Below are positions 7,278 to 16,239 of a stretch of DNA of 64,000 nucleotides, in pieces (positions within the stretch are counted from its first letter, which is position 1; each line of letters starts with the position of its first letter). The stretch is taken from contig NZ_LMDA01000002.1 of NCBI RefSeq assembly GCF_001424985.1, positions 61,600 to 125,599 of the forward strand, given 5' to 3'. The position numbers were made by a program, and so were the translations under genes. The DNA is from Rhizobium sp. Root1212. GTDB lineage: Bacteria; Pseudomonadota; Alphaproteobacteria; Rhizobiales; Rhizobiaceae. The notes under the pieces were generated by a model. That model searched no databases. It was given only the letters and a program-made list of their open reading frames with translations, and was not told the DNA's origin.

Positions 7278-8603
7278 CTATGGATGGACAGTGCGCAAAC
7301 CATCTTCGATCGCTGTGGCCATCTGCAACAGCCGAAAATCCTCACCGCGGCGTGCGTTGATCATCAGCCCGACCCGCGCGCCAGACCCCGACCCTACGGG
7401 GATCGACACTGAAGGTTGGCGCGACAGGTTGAACACCGTTGCGTTTCGCGATGCCAGCAGGTCGTAGTCGGCGGGCCATTGTCCGCGCATGGCCGGCATT
7501 GTCGCAGCGGTCGGCGCGACGAGGACGTCACAATCGCCCAACAATTCATCCATCTCGCCTGCGAAAACGGCCGACCAGCGCAATGCTCTTTCATAATCGG
7601 CTGAGAATATCAGCGATTTGCGGGCGAATTTTTCCCGTGCGCCTGGGCTGAACAGCGCCTCATGCGATGCGAAATCCTCTGCGAACGCGTCGTAGGCTTC
7701 GCGAAACAGATAGCCCGTCATATCGAGGCTGTCGGCGATATCGGGCTTGTCCAGTTCGAGCAGTACTGCACCATGGGCCTGCAAGATCCGCAGGCTCTCC
7801 TCGATCGTATCGCAAATTCGCGCATCCGCATCGAAGAAGAAGCGTCTGATGACTCCGATCCTCATGCCCTTTACGCCTGTGCTATCAAGCGTCGGGAGAT
7901 CGAGACCGGCGCTCGCAGCAAAGGTGAGGGCGGCATCGCTCACATTGCGCGTCAAATGTCCTATATGGTCGAGCCGCTTGACCAGCGGGATAACACCGGT
8001 GGTCGAGATCGCATCGAAGCTTGGCTTGAAACCCACAATCCCGCAGCAATGGGCGGGAAAGCGGATGGAGCAGGCCGTGTCCGTTCCAAGGGCCGCAAAT
8101 GCGAGCTTGGCGGCAACGGCGCCTGCCGATCCGCCGCTGGAACCACCAACGTCGAGATCGGGGTCGCGAGGATTGAGGATCGGCCCCCAGAATGGGTTTT
8201 CGCCCGTCGTGCCATAGGCGAGTTCGTGCATGCCGACCTTGCCGAGGAGGACCGCACCGCCATCCTTCAGAATCCGTACGACGTCCGCATCCCTCTGCGG
8301 CACGTGATTGGCAAACAGTTTCGAGCCGCAGGTCATACGGACCCCCGCGACGGCGATATTGTCCTTGATGGCGATCGGGATGCCGTGCAGCGGACCGCGC
8401 CAGCGCCCCTTCGATGCATCCCGGTCGGCTTCTTCCGCAGCTTCGAGAGCAAAATCGGCAGCGATGGTGATGAAAACGTTCAACGTTGGGTTGATAGCTT
8501 CGATACGGGCCAGCATATGCTTGGTGAGCGCCACCGAGGTCATCGCGCCGGAGCGCAGAAGCCTTGATATGTCGGCGATGCCGAGATCATGCCAATCCGG
8601 CAT
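7278..8603 (-). CDS. Amidase signature family hydrolase
   Basis: This 441-residue protein has the Ser-cisSer-Lys triad of the amidase signature family: K80 (IPIAIKDN), S155 (GGSSGGSAG) and S179 (GTDTACSIRFPA). The spacing of 75 and 24 residues equals that of fatty-acid amide hydrolase. Family members hydrolyse varied amides; GatA is less likely because no gatB/gatC are near. It starts 2 bases after the stop of the DmpA-like aminopeptidase, so both are translated from one message. Together they could release free amino acids from blocked or amidated peptides. The residues after the triad, TACSIRFPAHCCGIVGFKP, deviate from the usual GGSIR only in TA for GG. Confidence 0.87.
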   Translation of the reverse strand: MPDWHDLGIADISRLLRSGAMTSVALTKHMLARIEAINPTLNVFITIAADFALEAAEEADRDASKGRWRGPLHGIPIAIKDNIAVAGVRMTCGSKLFANHVPQRDADVVRILKDGGAVLLGKVGMHELAYGTTGENPFWGPILNPRDPDLDVGGSSGGSAGAVAAKLAFAALGTDTACSIRFPAHCCGIVGFKPSFDAISTTGVIPLVKRLDHIGHLTRNVSDAALTFAASAGLDLPTLDSTGVKGMRIGVIRRFFFDADARICDTIEESLRILQAHGAVLLELDKPDIADSLDMTGYLFREAYDAFAEDFASHEALFSPGAREKFARKSLIFSADYERALRWSAVFAGEMDELLGDCDVLVAPTAATMPAMRGQWPADYDLLASRNATVFNLSRQPSVSIPVGSGSGARVGLMINARRGEDFRLLQMATAIEDGLRTVHP

Positions 8604-8605
8604 CG

Positions 8606-9637
8606 TCAGCTGCCGGCCTTGCGCAGCCAGTCGGCGAGGGACTGCCGCTTCTGGCCCCCGCGGCCGGTCATTGCTTCCGCCGCGCAGAGGGAATTGAGGA
8701 CCGCTTCCTGCGTCGCTTCAGCGGCTGCCCGGAAAAGCTCGTCGATCCGGTTTTCATTAAGGGCGAAAATCGGCACCAAATCACGTGGTTCATCGTGGTC
8801 GAAGGTCACGCCGGTTGAAAAGCCGATGGTGATGTCGCCGCTGCCATGGCCCCAGAAGGCGCCGAGACGGGCGAGACCGGCGGCGCAACGGCGGCTGACG
8901 CGATGCAGTTGCCGATGTTCCATCGGAGCGTCTGTCGCCAGCACGATGATGACGGAGCCCTTCTCCGCATCGTCGTCGCGCAGCAGCTTCGGGCGGCGGC
9001 CGTCGGGCAGGACGAGGTCGCCCGCCCGGCCGAAATTGGTCAGCGTCAGGATACCCACATGAAAATCCGTGCCATCCAGCTTGAGCCGCCGTGACGACGA
9101 GCCGATGCCGCCCTTGAAACCGAAGCAGGTCATACCGGCCCCCGCTCCGACATTGCCCTGTGCAACTTGGTCCTGTGCGTCCGCGAGCGCCAGAAGGGCA
9201 TGCTCTTCCGTCACGGCCATCGCCTGAATGTCGTTGAGCGGTCCGTCGTTGCATTCGCCGACCGCGGGATTGACGGTCGAGGTTCCGCGGCCGATATCTG
9301 GGTTGGCGGCGATGGCCTCGCGGATGAGCGCATTGGCACAGGTGCCGACGCCAAACGTGTTGGTCAGCAGGATCGGGGTTTCCAGCGTGCCGAGTTCGTC
9401 GATCTGCACAAGGCCGACGCTCTTGCCGAAGCCGTTGATGACGTCGGATGCGGCAAGCACCTTCTTGCGGTAAAGGTTTCCGGCATGCGGCACGATCGCC
9501 GTCACGCCGGTGTTGATGTCGCCGTCGCGCAGCGTGTGGTGGCCGACCCGCACGCCGGGCACATCGGCAATGGTGTTGCGCGCGCCGGTCGGCAGGGTTC
9601 CGCAGACGATGCCGAAATCGCGGGCTGTCGGGGTCAT
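8606..9637 (-). CDS. P1-family (DmpA-type) L-aminopeptidase/D-esterase
   Basis: A 343-residue member of peptidase family S58/P1 (DmpA). These enzymes are made as a precursor that cleaves itself before a Ser or Thr, which then becomes the N-terminal nucleophile; here the autocleavage region is GFKGGIGSSSR near residues 173-183, preceded by GNVGAGAGMTCF. The N-terminus TGARNTIADVPGVRVGHHTL is also characteristic. DmpA releases N-terminal L-residues and hydrolyses D-amino acid amides and esters. With an amidase 2 bases downstream and a D-amino acid aminotransferase in the same run, a role in D-amino acid or beta-peptide use is likely (inference). An AAAGGACC ribosome site precedes ATG 9637. Confidence 0.87.
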   Translation of the reverse strand: MTPTARDFGIVCGTLPTGARNTIADVPGVRVGHHTLRDGDINTGVTAIVPHAGNLYRKKVLAASDVINGFGKSVGLVQIDELGTLETPILLTNTFGVGTCANALIREAIAANPDIGRGTSTVNPAVGECNDGPLNDIQAMAVTEEHALLALADAQDQVAQGNVGAGAGMTCFGFKGGIGSSSRRLKLDGTDFHVGILTLTNFGRAGDLVLPDGRRPKLLRDDDAEKGSVIIVLATDAPMEHRQLHRVSRRCAAGLARLGAFWGHGSGDITIGFSTGVTFDHDEPRDLVPIFALNENRIDELFRAAAEATQEAVLNSLCAAEAMTGRGGQKRQSLADWLRKAGS

Positions 9638-9665
9638 GTGATCGGGGTCCTTTCCGGCAGAGGCG

Positions 9666-10409
9666 TCAGAGACGCCCGGCTTCGATGATGCTCTTCAAGA
9701 ACGCCTGGGTTCGTTCGCCCTGCGGCTGCCCGAAGATCTGCGACGGCGGTCCCTGTTCGTAGACGACGCCGCCCTGCAGGAAGCAGACCTTGTCGGCGAC
9801 CTCGCGGGCAAATCCCATCTCGTGCGTGGCAAGCACCATCGTCATGCCCTTTTTCGCCAGATCGCGCACGATGTCGAGAACCTCTGACACGAGTTCAGGG
9901 TCGAGCGCAGAGGTGATCTCGTCGAGCAGCAAGAGCGTTGGGTCCATCATCAGGGCGCGGACGATCGCCACGCGCTGCTGCTGGCCGCCGGAAAGCCGGT
10001 CGGGATATTCGTCGGCCTTGTGCTCCAGCCCGATGCGGGAAAGAAGTGCGCGGCCCTTTTCAAGGGCTTCCTTCTTCGGCATGCCCAGCACCTTGATCGG
10101 TGCGAGCGTGACATTCGCCATCACGCTCATATGCGGAAAGAGGTTGTAGCCCTGAAAGACGATGCCGATTTCGCGGCGCAAGGCGTCGAGATCGACGCCG
10201 GGGCCGGTCACCCGGTCGCCGTGCAGGCGGATTTCGCCCTCCTGGATTGTCTCCAGCCTGTTGATGCAGCGCAGCAGCGTGGACTTGCCGCAGCCAGAGG
10301 GGCCGATGAGGCACACGACCTCATGTTCCTCGATATCAAGCGAGATGCCGGAGAGAACTTCGAAGACGCCGTAGCGCTTGTATGCCTTGTCTATTTCGAC
10401 CAGTGCCAT
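9666..10409 (-). CDS. Polar amino acid ABC importer, ATP-binding subunit
   Basis: A 247-residue ABC ATPase of the GlnQ/HisP type. It shows Walker A (GPSGCGKST), Q-loop (IVFQGYNLFPH), signature (LSGGQQQRV), Walker B (LLLLDEITSALDPE) and switch His (LATHEMGFA). It energises import through the permease encoded 18 bases upstream and the binding protein beyond it. The D-amino acid aminotransferase and peptidases around it suggest a D- or polar L-amino acid substrate. A GGAAGGGAG ribosome site precedes ATG 10409. Confidence 0.93.
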   Translation of the reverse strand: MALVEIDKAYKRYGVFEVLSGISLDIEEHEVVCLIGPSGCGKSTLLRCINRLETIQEGEIRLHGDRVTGPGVDLDALRREIGIVFQGYNLFPHMSVMANVTLAPIKVLGMPKKEALEKGRALLSRIGLEHKADEYPDRLSGGQQQRVAIVRALMMDPTLLLLDEITSALDPELVSEVLDIVRDLAKKGMTMVLATHEMGFAREVADKVCFLQGGVVYEQGPPSQIFGQPQGERTQAFLKSIIEAGRL

Positions 10410-10427
10410 TGTATCTGCTCCCTTCCG

Positions 10428-11537
10428 TTACATTCCTGATCGCATCTTCTTGCGATCCCGCTCGATCAGCCTGTCCACGAAACGGGCCTGGGGGATCGTG
10501 ATCAGGATAAAGATGATCGCAACCGTGGTGACGGCGGAGAGGTTGAAATGATTGCTGGCGATGATCTTCGACTGGTTGAAGGCGTCGATCGTGCCGATGA
10601 TCGCGACAAGTGCCGTGTCCTTTTGCAGGCTGATGCAATTGTTCATCAGCGGCGGGATGATGCCGCGCACCGCCTGTGGGACCACGACGTAGCGCATGGT
10701 CCTGAAATAGGAGAGGCCTAGCGATCGGGCGGCGGCGACCTGGCTCGGATGGATGCTCTCGATGCCGGCGCGGTAGACTTCCGACGTATAGGCGCCGTAG
10801 GTCAGCGTCAGCGCGATGATCGCATAGGCGTTCGACGACAGGTCGCTGAGGAACGGCAGGCCGGTCAGCGGCAGGCCGAAACCGATAAGGTAGATCGTAA
10901 TGATGGCCGGTAATCCGCGAAATAGATCGCCGTAGATGATGGCGATCGTGCGGATCGGCTTGCCAGCATCGCCGGGCAGCGTGCGCGCGATGGCGACGAT
11001 GAGGGCCCAGACGAGGATGAGCGAGCCCGAGACGAGGAAAATGAAAACGTTGGTGCCGAAGGCCTTGAGGACCGTCGTGAACGAGATGGCGATCACGGAG
11101 ACGTCGAAGAACGTCCGGCTGACCGCCGCGTCGTTGACCACCATGAACCAGGCCATGGCGCAGACGATGAGCAGCGCCGCAGCATAGGAAAGAGCCTTCC
11201 AGGAGCTATCGGACGATCGTGCGCCGAGTTCGCGGCCCGCATAGATGTCGGCCGATCTCGCCGCCCGCGACGAACCCGAGACAGCACGCCACGCGCCCCA
11301 GACCACCATCAGCGGGATCGTTGAAGCGAGGATTGCGACCGCGGTCGAAGCCGTCGCAGGCCAGCCCTGCGCCACCACGAAGTTGCGGATGTAGAGCGCC
11401 GTGTAGACGACGACGGCTGATGTGACGAGAGAAAACAGCATGACGCAAAGCGCGCGCCTGCCGTGGGTGCGGACCTGGTTGCGAGCGCGCCATTTGCCGG
11501 CGCGCTCCTCCCTGGCTTCGAAAGCCGTTGTGGACAT
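10428..11537 (-). CDS. Polar amino acid ABC importer, permease with long N-terminal membrane extension
   Basis: Of 369 residues, only the last ~220 form the usual HisM/GlnP permease domain (EAA-loop EVYRAGIESIHPSQVAAARSL). The first ~150 carry three or more additional hydrophobic stretches (LCVMLFSLVTSAVVVYTALY; AILASTIPLMVVWGAW; AALLIVCAMAWFMVV), which canonical ~220-residue subunits lack. Only one permease gene is present, so a homodimeric channel is expected. ATG 11537 is chosen because AAGGATAG lies 7 bases upstream; the frame remains open to 11624 without a ribosome site. It resembles the long permeases of AapQ/BztB type, which also have an extended N-terminus but occur as a Q/M pair. 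Confidence 0.88.
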   Translation of the reverse strand: MSTTAFEAREERAGKWRARNQVRTHGRRALCVMLFSLVTSAVVVYTALYIRNFVVAQGWPATASTAVAILASTIPLMVVWGAWRAVSGSSRAARSADIYAGRELGARSSDSSWKALSYAAALLIVCAMAWFMVVNDAAVSRTFFDVSVIAISFTTVLKAFGTNVFIFLVSGSLILVWALIVAIARTLPGDAGKPIRTIAIIYGDLFRGLPAIITIYLIGFGLPLTGLPFLSDLSSNAYAIIALTLTYGAYTSEVYRAGIESIHPSQVAAARSLGLSYFRTMRYVVVPQAVRGIIPPLMNNCISLQKDTALVAIIGTIDAFNQSKIIASNHFNLSAVTTVAIIFILITIPQARFVDRLIERDRKKMRSGM

Positions 11538-11553
11538 CGGGACTATCCTTGCT

Positions 11554-12414
11554 TCACGGCTTCCAGGCCGGGATGTCGTCGGGCGATACGCCGCCGTAGG
11601 ACTCGAGGAGATAGGCTTGTTCAAGCTTCTTGAGCGTGCCGTCGGTCTTCAGCTCTTCGATGATCTTGTCGATGACCGGGCCGCTTTCAGAGCCCTTCTG
11701 GTAGATACCGGCGGTCTGGCCGCCGGTCGCGTACTTGCCAACGGTGACGAGCTTGCCGCCGGATGCAGCCACCTGACCGAGAACGACGCCGAGATCGGTC
11801 ATGACGGCATCGACCTTGCCGGCAGCGGCGGCCGTAAACATCGAGGCAGTATCGTCGAACACGTCGAGGTTCTCGACCTTCAGCGTTTCCTGCAGGAACG
11901 GTACCAGCGTCGTTCCGGCCTGGGCGCCGACATGGCTGGTCTTGATGGTCGCTTCGGTGACGCCCGACCCTGCCTTAGCGGCAACCCCGTAATCGGAGGT
12001 CATGTAGGGAACCGAGAAATCGACGACCTTCTTGCGCGGTTCGGTGACCGAGATCAGAGCCAGCGCAACGTCGAAATCCTTGTTCTGGCCGGCGACGATG
12101 GAATCGAACGAGGCATTGACCAGCTTGACCTTGTCAAGGCCAAGGCGATGAGCGATGTTAACGGCCATGCAGAACTCGTAGCCGTCCTTGATCGTCTCCG
12201 GCGTATCACCGTTGAACTGGCCAACCGCCGGGAGATTGATGATGACGGTGAATTGGCCGGGGACCGCCGGAGTAATGGAGGCGCTGCCCTTGGTGCCTGT
12301 CAGTGGGCAATCGCCGTAACCTTCGGTGGCGGATGCGGCGCCTGCGGCGCCAACCGTCAGTGTGGTTGCAAGCAGTGCGGCCTTCGCCGTCGCGCGGATA
12401 CTGAGCTTTTTCAT
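11554..12414 (-). CDS. Polar amino acid ABC importer, periplasmic binding protein
   Basis: A 286-residue family-3 solute-binding protein with a signal peptide (KKLSIRATAKAALLATTLTV, cleavage near ASA at residue 29). The two-lobed body includes YEFCMAVNIAHRLG, VDFSVPYMTSDYGVAAK and DAVMTDLGVVLGQV, typical of amino acid receptors. The gene heads a three-gene importer (binding protein, permease, ATPase), with 16 bases to the permease. Two cysteines (EGYGDC near the mature N-terminus and YEFCMAV) may form a disulfide. Ligand cannot be read from sequence; context favours a D-amino acid or a peptide-derived amino acid. Confidence 0.9.
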   Translation of the reverse strand: MKKLSIRATAKAALLATTLTVGAAGAASATEGYGDCPLTGTKGSASITPAVPGQFTVIINLPAVGQFNGDTPETIKDGYEFCMAVNIAHRLGLDKVKLVNASFDSIVAGQNKDFDVALALISVTEPRKKVVDFSVPYMTSDYGVAAKAGSGVTEATIKTSHVGAQAGTTLVPFLQETLKVENLDVFDDTASMFTAAAAGKVDAVMTDLGVVLGQVAASGGKLVTVGKYATGGQTAGIYQKGSESGPVIDKIIEELKTDGTLKKLEQAYLLESYGGVSPDDIPAWKP

Positions 12415-12455
12415 AGTTCCCTTCCTTTATCGTTGTTTGGTGGGTGTCATTGCCG

Positions 12456-13319
12456 CTACAGGACGGGCTCGGATCGGGTGCGAGCGAGATCTAGATAGGC
12501 GGCTTGCAGACGACGCGTGACCGGACCGGGGGTTCCGTCCCCGATCACCCGTTGTGCAACTCTGATGATGGGCGTGACGAGGCTCGACGCGCTCGTCAGG
12601 AATGCTTCCTTTGCCTCATAGGCTTCCTGGAGGGTGAAGCGACGTTCTTCGATGATCACGCCCCCTTCCTTGGCAAGCTTCTGGAGCGCGCGGCGAGTGC
12701 AGCCAGGCAGTACCGCCTGGGAGTTCGGCCGGGTGAGGACCACGTTGTCCTTGGTCAAAATGAAAGCCGTTGAAGACGCGCCTTCGGTGATATAGCCGTC
12801 TTCGACGAACCAGACCTCGTGGAAGCCGCCGGCGTTGGCCTTCTTCTTGGCGAGGACCTGACCGAGCAGCATGATCGTCTTGATGTCGCGCCGCGACCAG
12901 CGGGGATCGTCAGTGACATCGACGGCGACGCCGTTGCGAACGGACGGCGCATCGACCAGAGACTTCGCTTGCGTGAAGGCGATGAAGTTTGGCCGCATCC
13001 CTTCCGCATAGCCGAAATCGCGGTCGGCCGAGCCGCGTGTGACCTGCAGATAGACGACGCCCTCCCTCAACTGGTTACGGCGGATCAGGTCGACCTGGAT
13101 TTCGAGAATCTGCTCGATGGCCATCGGCATCGGGATTGCGATCTCGTGGAGAGAGCGTTCCAGCCGGGCGAGATGCAGGTCGTTATCGACCAGACGACCG
13201 TCGATCACGGCGGTCACCTCATAGATGCCGTCGGCAAAAAGAAAACCACGGTCGAAAATCGAGATGAAAGCATCTTCTTCCGCCTTGAAGGCGCCATTTA
13301 TGTATACCGTCCTGCCCAC
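12456..13319 (-). CDS. dat: D-amino acid aminotransferase (PLP class IV)
   Basis: A 287-residue fold-type IV aminotransferase. The PLP lysine is K147 in WSRRDIKTIMLLGQVLAKK, and the N-terminus FDRGFLFADGIYEV and the WFVEDGYITEGASSTAF segment fit D-alanine aminotransferases better than branched-chain ones. It interconverts D-amino acids and 2-keto acids, allowing carbon and nitrogen from D-amino acids to be used. The start is GTG 13319 with AGGCAGG just upstream. It precedes the binding protein by 41 bases and probably leads the operon down to the amidase. Branched-chain or aminodeoxychorismate activity is possible but less likely. Confidence 0.85.
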   Translation of the reverse strand: MGRTVYINGAFKAEEDAFISIFDRGFLFADGIYEVTAVIDGRLVDNDLHLARLERSLHEIAIPMPMAIEQILEIQVDLIRRNQLREGVVYLQVTRGSADRDFGYAEGMRPNFIAFTQAKSLVDAPSVRNGVAVDVTDDPRWSRRDIKTIMLLGQVLAKKKANAGGFHEVWFVEDGYITEGASSTAFILTKDNVVLTRPNSQAVLPGCTRRALQKLAKEGGVIIEERRFTLQEAYEAKEAFLTSASSLVTPIIRVAQRVIGDGTPGPVTRRLQAAYLDLARTRSEPVL

Positions 13320-13472
13320 AACCTGCCTCGTATTTTCTGTTCGGGCGGAAGCTAGGCAATAAAGCGCGGATAGGCCAATGCATTGTTTTCCAAGGGCTAT
13401 GAAAAATATGCATAGGCAGGTTTTTCGGGCCGTCCACCGCGTGAGACAGCCTTCCGGGAAGGGGGCGTGCGC

Positions 13473-14381
13473 TTACCGCGTGTGCAGATCGCGAATGCCG
13501 CGCCACAATCGCTCCACGACCGGTCGCGAAGTGACGGCGTGGCGATAAATGCGAATCGTGACGTCGATGTTCCAGCGGGGATCACGGCTTGCTGGCGCAA
13601 GGCGGCCATCGAGCAGTTCTTGTTCGACGAGCTTTTCGGGAAGCCAGGCGACCCCCCAACCGGCAAGTGCCATGGCCTTCAACGCAACCGATATAGTGTT
13701 TTCGTGAACGACGTTGTGCTTGAAAGGGTGTTCCGAGCTGAAACGCTTGGCCAGCGCTACGCCGAAGAAGGAGTACTCACCGTAGCTCAGATAGGGAACC
13801 GGTTTGCCTGTCTCGGTGCACCGGTCGAGCGGCGGTCCTTCCGGATCGGGCAACGACACCGGCAGCAGCGTTTCCTCGCCCATATCGATAAACGGAAAGC
13901 GGTTGGTATCGAGGAAGAACGGCACGTCGCTATGGGCATATGTTAAGAAAAAGTCGACATCGCCGTCGACGAGCATCGCGACATTGTCCTCGATTCCGCC
14001 CCTATCCGGGACGAGCTTCGAGCGGAGCGGCTCGACGTTCCGCTCCAGATCTCGGAGCCATTGAGGAAAGAAGGTGACGGCCAGCGTTTGCAAAGCGGCG
14101 AAGGCGACAACGTCCGCTCGCGGTCCCTTGGGGCGCAGGGTGTCGCGTGTGCTGTAAAAATTACGAATGGCCTCTTGCGCGACTGGAAGGAATGCCTTGC
14201 CTTCCTTCGTGAGTTCCGCCGGAAAGGTGGCTCGGTTCACGAGAAGTACGCCCAGCCAGTTCTCCAGCTGCTTGATCCGCCGGCTGAAGGCGGATTGCGT
14301 GATCGCACGCTCCTGTGCCGCCCGAGAAAAGCTGAGGGTCGCGGTGAGCACGACGAAATCTTCCAGCCATTTGAGTTCCAA
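13473..14381 (-). CDS. LysR-family regulator, HypT/YjiE-like
   Basis: A 302-residue LysR protein. Residues 1-60 form the winged helix (WLEDFVVLTATLSFSRAAQE, then QSAFSRRIKQLENWLG) and the remainder is the periplasmic-binding-like effector domain, ending GWGVAWLPEKLVEQELLDG. TTG 14381 is the best start, with AGGGAAG upstream and normal family length; an ATG at 14492 would add 37 unusual residues. The helix and the C-terminal GWGVAWLPE resemble the YjiE/HypT branch. It lies upstream on the same strand as the D-amino acid operon and likely controls it, although it is not divergent as LysR genes often are. Confidence 0.85.
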   Translation of the reverse strand: MELKWLEDFVVLTATLSFSRAAQERAITQSAFSRRIKQLENWLGVLLVNRATFPAELTKEGKAFLPVAQEAIRNFYSTRDTLRPKGPRADVVAFAALQTLAVTFFPQWLRDLERNVEPLRSKLVPDRGGIEDNVAMLVDGDVDFFLTYAHSDVPFFLDTNRFPFIDMGEETLLPVSLPDPEGPPLDRCTETGKPVPYLSYGEYSFFGVALAKRFSSEHPFKHNVVHENTISVALKAMALAGWGVAWLPEKLVEQELLDGRLAPASRDPRWNIDVTIRIYRHAVTSRPVVERLWRGIRDLHTR

Positions 14382-14493
14382 GTGCCGCTTCCCTGCCGTT
14401 AACCCTGAAGTAACCCATAGGGCCACACCAATGCCTTTGGCCAGCAGAATTGAGTGAATAACGTCTTCCAATATCTCGACGCAGTCTGGCATG

Positions 14494-15136
14494 CGATCCG
14501 GAGGTGAAGGAAGTGTCGATCCTGGCCCATTCGACGGGCAACTGGCTCGCGCTCGAATCCCTCCGCCAGATGGCGATCCGCAACGGCGGGCTCCCGAAGA
14601 AATTCAAGGATGTGATGTTGGCGGCGCCGGATGTCGATGTTGATATTTTCGGCTCGCAGATTGCCGACATGGGCGATCAACGCCCGCATTTTACGCTGTT
14701 CGTTTGCGCGATCGCCGTGCTATTGCATTTTCCCAACGGGTCTGGGGCAATGTTTCCCGGCTCGGACCATCGACCCGGAGCAGTCCACCCTACAACGAGG
14801 AACTGGCCGAAAACGATATCTCGGTGATTGACCTCACCAAGATCAAGGCGGAAGATAGTCTGCACCACAGCAAGTTTGCCGAGTCGCCCGAGATCGTGCA
14901 ACTGATCGGCCACCGCCTGTCGAGCGGCCAAACGCTGACCGATAGCCGCCTTGAACTTGGCGACCACTTCGTGGACGCGACGGCCGGAGCCGCGCAAGCA
15001 GTTGGAACCGCCGCGGCTTGGTCGTTTCGGCCCCGCAGCGATCGTCGATCAGAACGGGCGGGAGAATTACGCTCAAAATGTCGAGATGCTTGTCGGGCCG
15101 CCCGATGTAAGGGGTACGACCGATAAGAATACTTGA
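14494..15136 (+). pseudogene. Frameshifted, 5'-truncated alpha/beta hydrolase (DUF900-type)
   Basis: Homology-like segments occur in successive frames on the plus strand. From 14494 the frame reads DPEVKEVSILAHSTGNWLAL and FKDVMLAAPDVDVDIFGSQI, with AHSTG as the nucleophile elbow. It then switches after FTLFV (~14702) to RVWGNVSRLG, and later reads EELAENDISVIDLTKIKAED and EIVQLIGHRLSSGQTLTDS. It switches again near 15020 to VDQNGRENYAQNVEML. The N-terminal third is absent. The family contains DUF900 esterase/lipase-like proteins of unknown role. At least two frameshifts and the missing start make this a dead gene. Confidence 0.72.
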
Positions 15137-15288
15137 GACAGGAGCAGTCGGACCGCGAGATCGCACTGCAGCCGGTAGACAGCTGGAGGTTTGCGAGAAC
15201 GTAAATTGGTTAAAACGCGGCCTCCATCTACAATGATCGAGAACGTAAATCGAACTTGGTCGCATACGCGGCGCTATTGGGGGTCAGC

Positions 15289-16080
15289 ATGAAATCAAAT
15301 CTACTTCTCGCTCTGTCAGCGATCGGAACAAGCCTCGTCGGTCATGGGGCAATGGCTGCCGACATCTACTCGCCGATGACGCCGCAGGCTCAGCAGACGA
15401 CGACGGAAGACGGCTGGACGTTTTCTTTTGCCCCCTATTTCTGGGCAGCCGGTTTGCACGGGGAAGTCGGGCAGTTGGGATTGCCTACCGTGGACGTCGA
15501 TGCCAGCTTCAGCGATATCCTGGACCACCTCGACTTCGGCGCCATGGCCATGGGTGAAGCTCGCAACGGTCCTTACAGCATCTTCGGCGATGTCATGTAT
15601 TCCAAGATTTCGGGGCAGGCCGGTACACCACGAGGTATCCTGGCCACGGACGTCGAGCTCAAATCCGAAACCTTTGCGGGGCTGCTCGGTGTAGGATACT
15701 CCCTCCTGGAGAATAATGGCGCAAGGCTCGAAGTGGTCGGCGGCCTGCGGGTCTGGTCCGTCGAAAGCCAGCTTTCCTTCAGCGGCGGGGTTCTCGACGG
15801 GCGTTCCAGGAGCGATGAGGAAACCTGGGTGGACGGCCTGGCCGGCTTTCGCGGCACCTATTCGCTCACTCCGGAAATTTATCTGACAGGATGGGGTTTC
15901 ATCGGCGCGGGCGGCGCCAACCTCGATTGGGACGTCGCGGCGGCCATCGGCTACCGGTTCAGCGATACGATTTCGGCGACTGCCGGCTACCGCGCCCTGG
16001 GTGTGGACTACAGCAATGATGGGTTCGTGTTCGATGCGGTCCAGCAGGGCCCAGTCCTCGGTCTGGTCGTGCGGTTCTAA
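15289..16080 (+). CDS. Outer membrane beta-barrel protein
   Basis: A 263-residue exported protein with a signal peptide (KSNLLLALSAIGTSLVGHGA, cleavage after AMA near residue 24). The mature part is rich in alternating aromatic/Gly strands (FSFAPYFWAAGLHGEVG, GPYSIFGDVMYSKISG, FAGLLGVGYSLLE) and ends in VLGLVVRF. A terminal Phe is the signal recognised by the BAM machinery. This predicts an 8- to 12-strand barrel in the outer membrane. ATG 15289 is preferred to the ATG at 15256 because it begins a clean signal peptide. Function is unknown. It is followed after 159 bases by another barrel-type gene on the same strand. Confidence 0.75.
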   Translation: MKSNLLLALSAIGTSLVGHGAMAADIYSPMTPQAQQTTTEDGWTFSFAPYFWAAGLHGEVGQLGLPTVDVDASFSDILDHLDFGAMAMGEARNGPYSIFGDVMYSKISGQAGTPRGILATDVELKSETFAGLLGVGYSLLENNGARLEVVGGLRVWSVESQLSFSGGVLDGRSRSDEETWVDGLAGFRGTYSLTPEIYLTGWGFIGAGGANLDWDVAAAIGYRFSDTISATAGYRALGVDYSNDGFVFDAVQQGPVLGLVVRF

Positions 16081-16239
16081 GATAATCGCGTGCCGCGCGA
16101 CGTTCGGTAGGCGTTGAAAAACATCAAGCACACCGATCGCCGCGAGTGTAAGCGGTTGGAACGCCGCGGACGCTGAAGTAACGCCGTCTTGAGGCGAGAC
16201 GGCATGGACAATCTTTGAATCGAAGGGCCGGATCATAAA

